From assembly GCF_016888125.1 (NCBI RefSeq), contig NZ_JACSWA010000516.1:1-40193 (forward strand): 40,193 nucleotides of DNA. The letters run 5' to 3'. Position 1 is the first letter of the stretch, and each line of letters begins with the position of its first letter. This DNA is from Spirulina sp. CCY15215. GTDB lineage: Bacteria > Cyanobacteriota > Cyanobacteriia > Cyanobacteriales > Spirulinaceae. Position numbers and translations under genes: made by a program. Below the pieces are notes generated by a model. The model was not told the origin of the DNA. It worked only from the letters and a program-made list of their open reading frames with translations, and made no database searches. Shown here one piece after another: positions 23,852-33,461 of the stretch.

Positions 23852-26800
23852 TTGTTGAAAAAATGGCAATTCTTTGCCGATCGCGGCGGCACATTTACCG
23901 ATATTGTTGCAATTTCTCCCGATCGCCAAATTACAATTCACAAACTACTCTCCGAAAACCCAAAACATTACCAAGATGCCGTTATTCAAGGCATTCGTGA
24001 TGTTTTGGGACTTGCTAATCATTCTCCTATTCCCACAGAAGAAATTGCAGTTATTAAAATCGGTACTACAGTAGCAACTAATGCACTTTTAGAAAGAAAA
24101 GGCGATCGAGTTGTTCTTGCCATTACCAAAGGATTTCGAGATGCTTTAAAAATTGGCTATCAAAACCGTCCCAATATCTTTGCCCGCGAGATTATTCTCC
24201 CAGAAATACTCTACGAACAAGTTATTGAAGTTGAAGAACGTTATACAGCACAAGGAGAAGAACTAACTCCCCTCAATATACCACAAGTTCGCCAAGATTT
24301 ACAAGTAGCTTATGATCAAGGAATTCGCAGTTGTGCCGTTGTTTTGATGCACGCTTATCGCTATCCTCAACCTGAAATTAAAATTGCAAAAATTGCCAAA
24401 GAAATTGGATTTTCGCAAATTTCTGTTTCCCATCAAGTTAGTAATTTAATCAAGTTAGTCAGTCGCGGCGATACTACCGTTGTAGATGCTTATTTATCTC
24501 CCATTTTACGGCGCTATGTCGAACAAATTAGCAATCATTTCTCCAGTAATAAGTCATCTCCTCAATTAATGTTTATGCAGTCCAATGGTGGACTAACCGA
24601 TGCTTCTGTATTCCAAGGTAAAGATAGCATTCTTTCCGGACCTGCGGGGGGAATTGTCGGTGCAGTTAAAACTTGTCAAATTGCTGGTTTTAAGAAAATT
24701 ATTGGCTTTGATATGGGGGGAACTTCTACAGATGTCACCCATTATGCAGGAGAATACGAACGCACCTTAGAAACAGAAATTGCAGGAGTGCGTTTGAGAA
24801 CTCCTATGATGTCTATTCATACTATTGCTGCGGGGGGTGGTTCAATTCTACAGTTTGATGGGGCAAGATATCGCGTCGGTCCTGAATCTGCGGGGGCAAA
24901 TCCCGGTCCTATTTCTTATGGGAAAGGCGGTTCTTTAACGGTAACAGACTGTAATATTATGTTGGGTAAATTACAGCCTGAATTCTTCCCAAAAGTTTTT
25001 GGAGAAAACGCAGATTCACCTTTAAATTCAGAAATTGTTCGCGAACAATTTACACAACTAACTAGAGAAATTGGTGACGGGAGAACTCCCGAACAAGTTG
25101 CTACTGGATTTCTGGCGATCGCGATCGAAAAAATGGCAAATGCCATTAAAAAAATTTCTCTACAACGAGGCTATGATGTCTCAGAATATACACTTTGTTG
25201 CTTTGGAGGTGCGGCAGGTCAACACGCTTGTTTAATTGCCGATAGGTTGGGTATAAAACAAATTTTCATTCATCCTTATGCAGGGGTTTTATCAGCTTAT
25301 GGAATTGGTTTAGCAGAGATCAGAATTTTGCGAGAAAAATCGATTGAGGCAGAGTTATGGCCTTCATTATATCGAGAGTTAAGCAGTTTTTTTGGCGAAC
25401 TTCTCAAAAATTGCCAAGAAGAATTAAAAGTTCAAAATCCTGACAATACAGAAGCTATACAAGTGCAAAGAAAAGTGCATTTGAAGTATAAAGGAACGGA
25501 TTCTACACTGCTGGTTGATTTTGTCAATACAACCACTATGAGGCGAGAATTTGAAAGATTGCATCAACAACGCTACGGATTTATCATGGCAGAGAAAATT
25601 TTAATAGTTGAAGCTATTTCTATTGAATTAATCTGTCCCACCTATACCTCTAAAGAACCCATCATTCAAAAAACAAGAGAGACAACACCCAAACCCGAAG
25701 CGATCGCCAAAATATACACAAATAATTCATGGTACGACGCACCAATCTTGCAGCGAGAAAAATTACAACCTGGAGATATTATCGAAAGTCCGGCATTAAT
25801 TATCGAAGCGACGGGAACGAATGTTATTGAACCGGGTTGGCAGGCAAAAATCAGCGATCGCAATGGTTTAATTTTAGAAAAAAAGCAAGCAATGGCTAAT
25901 AATATTCAATTAAATCACGACTTAGTAAAACCTGATTCTGTTTTGTTAGAAATCTTTAATAATTTGTTTCGTTCTATTGCCGAACAGATGGGAACAACGC
26001 TGCAAAATACCAGCTATTCTGTTAATATTAAAGAACGGTTGGACTTTTCTTGTGCCATATTTGACCAACAAGGAGAATTAGTCGCTAATGCACCTCATAT
26101 TCCCGTTCATTTAGGTTCAATGAGCGAAAGTATTCGTAGTTTAATTACGGCAAAATTGGATCGGATTGAACCGGGTGATGTTTATCTTTCTAATAATCCT
26201 TATAACGGTGGAACACATCTTCCCGATCTGACTGTTATTACTCCTATTTTTAGTCATAATTCTTTACAACCTTTCTTCTATGTTGCCTCAAGGGGACATC
26301 ATGCAGATATCGGTGGTATTACTCCTGGTTCAATGCCTCCAGAGAGCATTACAATTGAAGAAGAAGGCATCTTAATCGATAATTTTTTGTTAGTGAAAAA
26401 AGGACAGTTTCTCCAAAAAGAATTATCAGAAATTTTAACCTCTGGTTCATATCCCGTTCGCAATCTTGTGCAAAATATAGCAGATTTACAGGCACAAATT
26501 GCCGCTAATCAAAAAGGCGTTCAGGAATTACAACAAATGATTCAGCAGTATGGATTAGAAACTGTCCGTGCTTATATGGTTTACGTGCAGAATAATGCGG
26601 AAGAATCCGTGCGAAAAATCATTTCTCTCCTCAAAAATGGTTCTTTTTCTTGTGAACTAGATACAAAAGAGAAAATCCAAGTCAATATCTCAATTAACCG
26701 CCCAAATCGTAGCGCTAAAATTGATTTTACTGGCACATCTCCCCAATTAAATACTAATTTTAATGCCCCTCTTGCAGTTTGTAAAGCGGCTGTTTTGTAT

Positions 26801-27466
26801 GTTTTTCGCAGCTTAGTCGATGATGATATTCCTTTAAATGCAGGCTGTTTAAAACCATTGGAAATTATTATTCCGGAAGGATGTTTATTAAACCCTCAAT
26901 ATCCGGCGGCTGTGGTAGCGGGAAATGTGGAAACTTCTCAATTGATTGTCGATTGTTTGTATGGGGCATTAGATGCGATCGCGGGTTCTCAAGGAACGAT
27001 GAATAATTTCACCTTTGGTAATGAAAAATACCAATATTATGAAACAATTTGTGGGGGATCGGGGGCAGGAAAAACTTTTCATGGAACTGATGCAGTACAA
27101 ACTAATATGACCAATTCTCGCCTTACGGATCCAGAGGTTCTAGAATGGCGATTTCCGGTACTTTTAGAAAGTTTCAGCATTCGTCCCAATAGCGGTGGAA
27201 AAGGACGATATACGGGGGGAAATGGTGTTATTCGTCGGGTTCGTTTTTTAGAGTCAATGACAGCAGGAATTTTATCCGGTCGCCGGGTTATTTCTCCTTT
27301 TGGTTTAGAAGGAGGAAATGCAGGTGCTACGGGATATAATTGGGTTGAAAGAAAAGATGGAACGGTTGAAGAATTAGAAGGGACTGCTGTTGTTGAAATG
27401 CAGCCTTCCGATGTGTTTATTATTGAAACACCGGGAGGGGGGGGTTATGGTCGTTCAGCAAATTAA
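23852..27466 (+). CDS. ATP-dependent 5-oxoprolinase, fused hydantoinase A/B type
   Basis: This 1204-residue cytoplasmic enzyme hydrolyses 5-oxoproline to glutamate with ATP. The HyuA half (1 to about 680) shows DRGGTFTD (10-17), GTTVATNALLERKG (71-84), GPAGGIVGAVKT, IGFDMGGTSTDV and CCFGGAAGQHA, the actin-like nucleotide-binding motifs. The HyuB half (about 690 to the end) shows NIKERLDFSCAIFD, HIPVHLGSM, YLSNNPYNGGTHLPDLTVIT and the glycine-rich end ETPGGGGYG. Fusion and length match eukaryote-like OPLAH and many cyanobacterial enzymes. Translation starts at TTG (23852 or 23855) behind AGGAG. It is apparently monocistronic. Related hydantoinases share the fold, but the full fusion favours oxoprolinase. 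Confidence 0.93.
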   Translation: MLKKWQFFADRGGTFTDIVAISPDRQITIHKLLSENPKHYQDAVIQGIRDVLGLANHSPIPTEEIAVIKIGTTVATNALLERKGDRVVLAITKGFRDALKIGYQNRPNIFAREIILPEILYEQVIEVEERYTAQGEELTPLNIPQVRQDLQVAYDQGIRSCAVVLMHAYRYPQPEIKIAKIAKEIGFSQISVSHQVSNLIKLVSRGDTTVVDAYLSPILRRYVEQISNHFSSNKSSPQLMFMQSNGGLTDASVFQGKDSILSGPAGGIVGAVKTCQIAGFKKIIGFDMGGTSTDVTHYAGEYERTLETEIAGVRLRTPMMSIHTIAAGGGSILQFDGARYRVGPESAGANPGPISYGKGGSLTVTDCNIMLGKLQPEFFPKVFGENADSPLNSEIVREQFTQLTREIGDGRTPEQVATGFLAIAIEKMANAIKKISLQRGYDVSEYTLCCFGGAAGQHACLIADRLGIKQIFIHPYAGVLSAYGIGLAEIRILREKSIEAELWPSLYRELSSFFGELLKNCQEELKVQNPDNTEAIQVQRKVHLKYKGTDSTLLVDFVNTTTMRREFERLHQQRYGFIMAEKILIVEAISIELICPTYTSKEPIIQKTRETTPKPEAIAKIYTNNSWYDAPILQREKLQPGDIIESPALIIEATGTNVIEPGWQAKISDRNGLILEKKQAMANNIQLNHDLVKPDSVLLEIFNNLFRSIAEQMGTTLQNTSYSVNIKERLDFSCAIFDQQGELVANAPHIPVHLGSMSESIRSLITAKLDRIEPGDVYLSNNPYNGGTHLPDLTVITPIFSHNSLQPFFYVASRGHHADIGGITPGSMPPESITIEEEGILIDNFLLVKKGQFLQKELSEILTSGSYPVRNLVQNIADLQAQIAANQKGVQELQQMIQQYGLETVRAYMVYVQNNAEESVRKIISLLKNGSFSCELDTKEKIQVNISINRPNRSAKIDFTGTSPQLNTNFNAPLAVCKAAVLYVFRSLVDDDIPLNAGCLKPLEIIIPEGCLLNPQYPAAVVAGNVETSQLIVDCLYGALDAIAGSQGTMNNFTFGNEKYQYYETICGGSGAGKTFHGTDAVQTNMTNSRLTDPEVLEWRFPVLLESFSIRPNSGGKGRYTGGNGVIRRVRFLESMTAGILSGRRVISPFGLEGGNAGATGYNWVERKDGTVEELEGTAVVEMQPSDVFIIETPGGGGYGRSAN

Positions 27467-27604
27467 TATTGAAAATAGGTAATTTTTCGTTAAATCGAGA
27501 AATTTATCCTAGAATAGAATCGTGTAGGGCTTAATATTCGTCCTTATTTTAGCAATACCCATTTTTATCTCAATTTTCAAAACTAATTTTTTAGGAGTTA
27601 TCTC

Positions 27605-29077
27605 ATGTCTACTAATGGCGTAATGATGCAATATTTCCATTGGTATCTCGATCCGGATCTAATCTTGTGGAATGATCTTAAAACTAAAGCACAAGAATTA
27701 GCAGATGCAGGAATTACGGCTTTGTGGTTGCCTCCCGCTTATAAAGGCACGGCAAAAACCCATGATGTCGGCTATTCTGTCTACGATCTGTACGATCTGG
27801 GAGAATTTGACCAAAAAGGAACTAAACGCACGAAATACGGCACCAAAGACCAATATTTAGAGGCGATCGCAGCCCTACAAAAGGTCAATATTAAAGTCTA
27901 TGCCGATATTGTTCTCAATCACCATTTGGGAGGAGATGAAACTGAAGTTGTCAACGCAACTCCTTTTCATCAAGACAATCGCTTGAATGCAAGCGGAGAA
28001 ATGCGGGAGATCAAAACCTTTACTCATTTTACCTTTCCCGGTCGCCAGAAAAAATATTCCGATTTTGAATGGCACTGGTATCACTTTAATGCCGTTGACT
28101 ACGACGATTATACCCAAGACGACGGCAATGTTTATTTATTTGAAGGGAAAAAATTCAACAATTACGTTGGTTTAGAAAACGGGAACTTCGACTATCTGAT
28201 GGGATGCAATGTGGATTTTGACAATCCAGAAACCTATGCAGAACTGATTCATTGGGGAAAGTGGTATATCGATCTGATTAAAGCAGATGGATTGCGTTTA
28301 GATGCGGTCAAACATATCCCTTCAAAATTCTTTCTGACTTGGTTAGACGATCTCAAAAAATTTCTTGATAAAGATTTGTTTGTGGTTGCTGAATACTGGC
28401 AAGACGACCTCGAGACATTGCATTGGTATCTCGATGAATTTCAAGGTCGAATATCGATTTTTGATGTTTCTCTTCACTATAGTTTTTATCGAGCCAGCGA
28501 GCAAGGTGAAGATTACGATATGCGACAAATTTTTGACAATACTTTAGTACAACAGCGTCCTAGTTGTGCTGTAACCCTCGTTGAAAATCACGATTCTCAA
28601 CCCTTACAAGCGCTAGAATCTTCTGTAAAACCGTGGTTTAAACCCATTGCTTATGCCCTAATTTTACTGCGAGAACAAGGCTATCCCTGCATTTTTTATG
28701 CCGATTATTACGGTGCAGATTATGAAGATTACGGCGATGATGGCGATCGCTATCCCATTCATTTACCTTCTCACCGTTGGATAATTGATAAGCTCCTCTA
28801 TGCTCGCCAGCATTACGGATACGGGCCACAATACGATTATCTCGACCATTTTAACACCATCGGTTGGACGCGCTTGGGAGATGAAGAACACCCGAAAGCA
28901 ATGGCCGTCATTCTCAGCAACGGACCGGATGGTTTTAAGTCGATGGAAGTTGGCAAAATCAATACCAAATTCATCGATCTGACTGAACAGATCAAAAAAC
29001 CTATCTATACCAATGATGAGGGCTGGGGTGAGTTTCGTTGTAATGGCGGTGCAGTTTCCGTTTGGGTTGAAGAATAA
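27605..29077 (+). CDS. amyA: Cytoplasmic alpha-amylase (GH13)
   Basis: This 490-residue GH13 enzyme cuts alpha-1,4-glucans. It has no signal peptide and opens with VMMQYFHWYL, as in the intracellular AmyA/GH13_5 type. The four conserved regions are visible: VYADIVLNHH (I), GLRLDAVKH with nucleophile D233 (II), VVAEYW with acid/base E263 (III) and VENHDSQ with D330 (IV). The acidic loop DYDDYTQDDGN fits the calcium-binding B domain. TAGGAG upstream supports the ATG. Glycogen or maltodextrin turnover is the likely role. No other glycogen genes are adjacent. Confidence 0.95.
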   Translation: MSTNGVMMQYFHWYLDPDLILWNDLKTKAQELADAGITALWLPPAYKGTAKTHDVGYSVYDLYDLGEFDQKGTKRTKYGTKDQYLEAIAALQKVNIKVYADIVLNHHLGGDETEVVNATPFHQDNRLNASGEMREIKTFTHFTFPGRQKKYSDFEWHWYHFNAVDYDDYTQDDGNVYLFEGKKFNNYVGLENGNFDYLMGCNVDFDNPETYAELIHWGKWYIDLIKADGLRLDAVKHIPSKFFLTWLDDLKKFLDKDLFVVAEYWQDDLETLHWYLDEFQGRISIFDVSLHYSFYRASEQGEDYDMRQIFDNTLVQQRPSCAVTLVENHDSQPLQALESSVKPWFKPIAYALILLREQGYPCIFYADYYGADYEDYGDDGDRYPIHLPSHRWIIDKLLYARQHYGYGPQYDYLDHFNTIGWTRLGDEEHPKAMAVILSNGPDGFKSMEVGKINTKFIDLTEQIKKPIYTNDEGWGEFRCNGGAVSVWVEE

Positions 29078-29107
29078 TCACTGAAAGTCCCCTTTTTTCA
29101 TCTAGAT

Positions 29108-29173
29108 GGCTGAAGGCGATCGCGTAACAAACAATTCTGAAAAAATTAGTTGTTACGCTTCGTTTTCTCAGCC
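29108..29173. terminator. Large imperfect hairpin between amyA and glcF
   Basis: Outer arms GGCTGA (29108-29113) and TCAGCC (29168-29173) enclose an inner 13-bp stem (29124-29136 with 29144-29156) that has two mismatches and a 7-base loop. It separates two convergent genes and ends 10 bp before the glcF stop. It could act as a two-way terminator or be a small palindromic element. Confidence 0.5.
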
Positions 29174-29182
29174 TTAATTTCT

Positions 29183-30583
29183 TTATAAACCGACTTTACG
29201 AATTGAGCGATCCAATAATTCAATTGGGTGCATGAGTTTTATATTTTTGCCTTGCAAGCGTAAATGTTTGACAATTTGTAAAGAACAACCTGGATTTGCC
29301 GAGGCAATTAATTCGGCTTTTGTATTCAATAAATTCTCAACTTTTTGCTGTCCTAACTCATCTGCTACTTCCGGATTTAATAAATTGTAAACCCCTGCAC
29401 TACCACAACATAACGCGGCATCAATTGGTTCTTTTAATTTAACACCGGGAATTTGTTGCAATAATTGGCGAGGTTGTAAACTAATTTTTTGACCGTGGAG
29501 TAAATGACAAGCATCTTGATAAACAATCGGTAATTCTTTGTCAGTTAAAGGGAATAATTGTGCCGTGATGCCTACTTCTGCTAAAAATTCGTTGATATCC
29601 TTCATTTTTGCTGAAAATGCTTTGGCTTTTTTGCAATATTTCCGATCATCTTTTAAAATATGACCATATTCTTTTAATGTATGACCACATCCCGCCGCAT
29701 TAATAATAATAGCATCAACATCTGTATCGGCAAAACTATCAATGAGATTGCGAGCCAGTTGTTGAGATTGTTCTTCTTGTCCTTGATGGGTGGGGAGTGC
29801 AGAACAACAGCCTTGATTTTTAGGAATAATGACTTCGCAACCATTCGCTGTTAAAACCCGCACGGTTGCTTCATTAACTGGAGAAAAAAATAAACGTTGA
29901 ACGCATCCTAAAATTACTCCAACTCGATAGCGTTTTTTTCCTTTTGATGGGATTGTTTCGGGGAAATCATTATCGAAAATATTACCGAGAGAGATGTGAG
30001 GAAGAATAGATTCCATTGCTCCTAAACGAGGAGAAATTTTCTCGAGTAAACCCGTCGATCGCACTAATTTTTGCAAGCCAATGGTTTGATAAATCCACAA
30101 AAAAACTAATAAAAAACGCAGGCGAAAAGGGTAAGGAAACAAATTAAAAATTAAAGCGCGAAAGAGGCGATCGCCTAAATTTCGTGGTTGATTTCGCTCT
30201 ACTTGAGGCCGTGTTGCGGAAATGAGGCGATCGTACTGTACCCCGGAAGGACAGGTACTAACGCAAGCCAAACATCCCAAACAACTATCAAAATGCTGCA
30301 TCGCCGTCTCATCTAAAGACCCTTCTCCTTTATTAATTGCATCCATGAGATAAATGCGACCCCTTGGTGAGTCCATTTCCGTCCCGAGAACCCGATAACT
30401 GGGACAAGTAGACAAACAAAAGCCGCAATGAACGCAACTATCGATGAGATTTTGTGCGGGAGGGTCTTTTTCATCGAATCCTTGTAAAGGGCGATCGCTG
30501 GCATTCTCTTCCTCAAAAGCTGAAATAGCGGGAGTTTCTATCGTATTTTGGGGAAATTTAAACGACGTTTCTGAAATTTGCAT
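29183..30583 (-). CDS. glcF: Glycolate dehydrogenase iron-sulfur subunit GlcF
   Basis: This 466-residue protein carries two 4Fe-4S motifs: C50, C53, C56 and C60 in SCVHCGFCLSTCPSY, and C101, C104, C107 and C111 in SCLGCLACVSTCPSG. Two CCG domains follow (VGVILGCVQRLFF with NQGCCSALPTHQGQ, and YQDACHLLHGQ with DAALCCGSAGVYN). GlcF passes electrons from the flavin subunit GlcD to the quinone pool during photorespiratory glycolate oxidation. glcD and glcE are not in the window, as is common when cyanobacterial glc genes are scattered. It is divergent from the Rpn-like gene at 30750. The CCG family also includes lactate-utilisation LutA, but the N-terminal double ferredoxin and the length favour GlcF. 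Confidence 0.92.
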   Translation of the reverse strand: MQISETSFKFPQNTIETPAISAFEEENASDRPLQGFDEKDPPAQNLIDSCVHCGFCLSTCPSYRVLGTEMDSPRGRIYLMDAINKGEGSLDETAMQHFDSCLGCLACVSTCPSGVQYDRLISATRPQVERNQPRNLGDRLFRALIFNLFPYPFRLRFLLVFLWIYQTIGLQKLVRSTGLLEKISPRLGAMESILPHISLGNIFDNDFPETIPSKGKKRYRVGVILGCVQRLFFSPVNEATVRVLTANGCEVIIPKNQGCCSALPTHQGQEEQSQQLARNLIDSFADTDVDAIIINAAGCGHTLKEYGHILKDDRKYCKKAKAFSAKMKDINEFLAEVGITAQLFPLTDKELPIVYQDACHLLHGQKISLQPRQLLQQIPGVKLKEPIDAALCCGSAGVYNLLNPEVADELGQQKVENLLNTKAELIASANPGCSLQIVKHLRLQGKNIKLMHPIELLDRSIRKVGL

Positions 30584-30749
30584 TGGGTAAACACGGATTT
30601 AATAAACAGTTATCAGTAAACCGCAAACTACAGAAAAAAGCCTCTATCCTAGATTGGAGATTTGGAAAAATAATAAATTTTGTAAATTTTTTCGGGGTGA
30701 AAGTCAGCGCGATCGCGATAAAATAAACATTCTCGTACAGGTGCATCAG

Positions 30750-31649
30750 ATGTCAAAAACCGCAGATATTGGCAGCAAGCGTCTCATCGGCACAAACCCC
30801 GCAGCATGGGCGCAATGGGCGACAGATATCCCCGATTTGCAATGTCTCGGCATCGAATCGAGTAGTTTTGAATGGGTGAGTCGGCAAACAGATGTATTGT
30901 TGCGAATGCGATCGCCTCAATACGGAGAATTTCTCATTGTCAACGAAATCCAAACCCGCTACAGTAGTGAAATGCCGAGGCGAATGCGTGCTTATGCTGC
31001 CCTTGCAGAAGAAAAGTATCGCCTCCCGGTTTATCCCGTGCTGGTTAATCTCTTTCCACCGAGTGGCGATCGCGAAATTCCCAACCGTTACCAATCCGAG
31101 TTTTGCGGTTTGAAAGCCTTACAAGAGTATCGCCGAATTAATCTCTGGGAGTTTGACGTACAAAGAATCCTCGATCGCCCCATTCGTCCTCTCATCCCCT
31201 TTGTTCCCTTATTTAAAAACGGCAATAATGAATTAGTTGTGCGAGAAGCCTTGGGAATGTTGAGAGCCGATGAAACATTGCAGGATTTTGAGACATTGTT
31301 AGCATTTTTTGCTACCTTTGTACTAGACACTCAATTAGTCCAAAATATTATGAGGTGGGATATGGCTATTTTGGAACAATCATCGTTGTATCGAGAACTT
31401 GCCCAACGAGAAAGGCAACAAGGTTTACAACAAGGTTTACAACAAGGACAGCAAGAACAACAACGCGAAACCATTAAAAATATTTGCCGCATTCGTTTTA
31501 GGTTTTGGGATGAGGAATTAGAGAATATTCTCGATCGCCTCCTTGCACTTCCCGCAGAGGAATCAACGCGGTTACTTCTTGAACTTTCTAAAGCAGAATT
31601 ACTCGCACGGTTTGCCAATGATTCCTGTTCAGAAATACCGGAAGAGTAG
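30750..31649 (+). CDS. Rpn/DUF4351-type PD-(D/E)XK nuclease-like protein
   Basis: From the ATG at 30750 the product has 299 residues. It resembles the large cyanobacterial Rpn/transposase-like family: DVLLRMRSPQYGEFLIVNEIQTRY contains an acidic residue, then the E-x-Q pair of a PD-(D/E)XK core, followed by YPVLVNLFP. A helical region leads to a glutamine-rich hinge (LQQGLQQGQQEQQRE) and a C-terminal helical unit (RIRFRFWDEELENILDRLLA, then EESTRLLLELSKAELL) like DUF4351. Rpn proteins promote DNA cleavage and recombination in E. coli; the role in cyanobacteria is unknown. An in-frame GTG lies at 30741. The gene ends inside a stem-loop. Confidence 0.78.
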   Translation: MSKTADIGSKRLIGTNPAAWAQWATDIPDLQCLGIESSSFEWVSRQTDVLLRMRSPQYGEFLIVNEIQTRYSSEMPRRMRAYAALAEEKYRLPVYPVLVNLFPPSGDREIPNRYQSEFCGLKALQEYRRINLWEFDVQRILDRPIRPLIPFVPLFKNGNNELVVREALGMLRADETLQDFETLLAFFATFVLDTQLVQNIMRWDMAILEQSSLYRELAQRERQQGLQQGLQQGQQEQQRETIKNICRIRFRFWDEELENILDRLLALPAEESTRLLLELSKAELLARFANDSCSEIPEE

Positions 31650-31660
31650 CCCCGGTATTT
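31633..31660 (+). terminator. Stem-loop containing the stop codon of the Rpn-like gene
   Basis: AAATACCGG (31633-31641) and CCGGTATTT (31652-31660) form a perfect 9-bp stem; the loop (31642-31651) carries the TAG stop. No long T-run follows. Confidence 0.5.
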
Positions 31661-31677
31661 GCCTTTGACCAACGACA

Positions 31678-31724
31678 GCGATCGCATTTAAACAGTACTA
31701 AAATATTATTGCAAATGCGATCGC
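31678..31724. repeat. Inverted repeat built on HIP1 sites upstream of tldD
   Basis: GCGATCGCATTT (31678-31689) and AAATGCGATCGC (31713-31724) are perfect 12-bp inverted arms with a 23-base loop. Another HIP1 site follows at about 31749. The spacer between the Rpn-like gene and tldD is thus unusually rich in HIP1. Confidence 0.6.
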
Positions 31725-31803
31725 GTCAAGTAATGTAAATTTTTGGTGCGATCGCCCGAACAGCCCTGATAATGGACTAGGATATTACGTTGCGCTACCT
31801 TAG

Positions 31804-33192
31804 ATGTTCGATCGCCTTGCAAACTACAAAAATCAATTGGCCGATGTTATTGCCCGCTATAGTCGGGGTGCAGATTTTCTCAGTATTCGCCTGGAAACCT
31901 CTCGCGGCACAAATATCACTTTACGGGGGGATAAAGTAGACACCCTCAGCGAAGATGTCTCCCTCGGGGGACAGGTCAGAGTTTGTTATAAAGGAGGCTG
32001 GGGATTTGCCAGTTTTAATCGCCTCGAGAGTTTGAGCGATCGCGTAGAAGAAGCTATATCCGCAGCCAGGTTAGTCGGTGCAGAAGAAACAATTTTAGCC
32101 GCCATCGAACCCGTTCAAATCACCTGTACGCTCCCCCTCATCGGTACCGATCCCAGTCAAATTCCCCTGTTCGAGAAGAAAAAATTGTGCGATCGCTACA
32201 ATACCATTCTTCGCCAAGCAGACCAGCGCATCGCCACAACTTCCGTCGGTTATAGCGATCGCAATCAGCACATTCTCCTCTTCACCTCTGAAGGCACGGC
32301 GATCGAACAATCTTGGGCAGATATGGAAATGCGTTTTGCAGCCACCGCCCGAGCGGGAGAAACAGTACAAACAGGAAGAGAAACCACCGGCTCTCGTCAA
32401 GGCTATGAAGATTTAATCAATCTGGACAAACGGGTTATTGGGGCAGCCGAACGAGCCGTGAAATCCCTTTCCTTGCCTCCAGTCGTGGGCAAGTCTTACC
32501 CCGTCGTTATCGACCCCATTCTAGCTGGGCTATTCGTTCACGAGGCTTTTGGGCATCTCTCAGAAGCGGATATGGCCTATGAAAATCCAGACCTATTGGA
32601 AGTCATGAGCATGGGTAAGCGTTTTGGCAGCCAAGATTTGCAAATTTTTGATGGTGCCGCCCCCGAGGGACATCGAGGCAGTTACTACTATGATGATGAA
32701 GGGACTCCCGCAACTACAACACAATTAATTAAAGATGGGCTTTTAGTGGGACGCTTGCATTCCCGAGAAACGGCGGGAAAATTAGGAGAAAAACCCACCG
32801 GAAATGCTCGTTGTCTCAACTATCACTATCCTCCCATTGTTCGTATGACCAATACCTGGATCGAACGCGGAAAAACCCCTGTTCAGGATTTATTTCAAGA
32901 TATTAAAGAAGGAGTTTATGCTTGCAATTGGTTGGGAGGCATGACCAACGGTGAGATGTTTACTTTTAGTGCTGGGGAAGCATGGATGATTCGCAATGGA
33001 AAACTTGCCGAACAAGTACGAGATGTTACCCTTTCGGGGAATGTATTTACAACCTTAGCTAATATTGAGGCGATCGCGGATGATTTTTATTGGGATGAGT
33101 CTGGGGGGTGCGGAAAAGGCGGACAAAGTGGCTTACCTGTCGGTTGTGGCAGTCCTAGTTTGCGAATTAAAGAGGTTATAGTTGCAGGATAA
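31804..33192 (+). CDS. tldD: TldD/PmbA family metalloprotease, TldD subunit
   Basis: This 462-residue protein has the TldD zinc motif HEAFGHLSEAD, with H246, E247 and H251 as the HExxxH core. The family C-terminal blocks are also visible: DDEGTPA, GNARCLNYHYPPIVRMTNT and GGMTNGEMFTFS. TldD with TldE (PmbA) forms a heterodimeric protease that degrades unfolded peptides and matures some peptide natural products and antitoxins. The partner tldE is not adjacent, but in cyanobacteria it often lies elsewhere or next door; here the next gene is pstS. The ATG at 31804 gives full family length. Confidence 0.95.
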   Translation: MFDRLANYKNQLADVIARYSRGADFLSIRLETSRGTNITLRGDKVDTLSEDVSLGGQVRVCYKGGWGFASFNRLESLSDRVEEAISAARLVGAEETILAAIEPVQITCTLPLIGTDPSQIPLFEKKKLCDRYNTILRQADQRIATTSVGYSDRNQHILLFTSEGTAIEQSWADMEMRFAATARAGETVQTGRETTGSRQGYEDLINLDKRVIGAAERAVKSLSLPPVVGKSYPVVIDPILAGLFVHEAFGHLSEADMAYENPDLLEVMSMGKRFGSQDLQIFDGAAPEGHRGSYYYDDEGTPATTTQLIKDGLLVGRLHSRETAGKLGEKPTGNARCLNYHYPPIVRMTNTWIERGKTPVQDLFQDIKEGVYACNWLGGMTNGEMFTFSAGEAWMIRNGKLAEQVRDVTLSGNVFTTLANIEAIADDFYWDESGGCGKGGQSGLPVGCGSPSLRIKEVIVAG

Positions 33193-33365
33193 ATTAACTA
33201 GGATCGGAACAGAAACAGGGTTTGATTCGATCCGATAACGGTAACTTAAAGACCCTTTGGGAAAGTTTATTATCATCTGTTGGCTTAGAGAATATTGCTT
33301 CTCAACCTTCAATATTGGTGTTATAACTAAATTAATTTCCTATTAATAAAAAATTAAGTTTGTTT

Positions 33366-33406
33366 CTTTACCTTTTCTTAACCAATTGTTAATGCTTTCT
33401 TATTTG
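33366..33406 (+). promoter_or_regulatory. Pho box: four 8-bp repeats in 11-bp register (SphR/PhoB site)
   Basis: CTTTACCT, CTTAACCA, GTTAATGC and CTTATTTG start at 33366, 33377, 33388 and 33399, separated by three-base spacers (TTT, ATT, TTT). The cyanobacterial Pho box consensus is CTTAACCT-like octamers with 3-base spacing, bound by phosphorylated SphR. The first two match best. TTGACA at 33404-33409 overlaps the last unit and could be a -35. A -10 is unclear (TAACAG at 33428). Confidence 0.85.
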
Positions 33407-33461
33407 ACAAAGTATTTTCTTTTGCAGTAACAGTAAAGGGGCTATCGATCGCAATTGAAGG

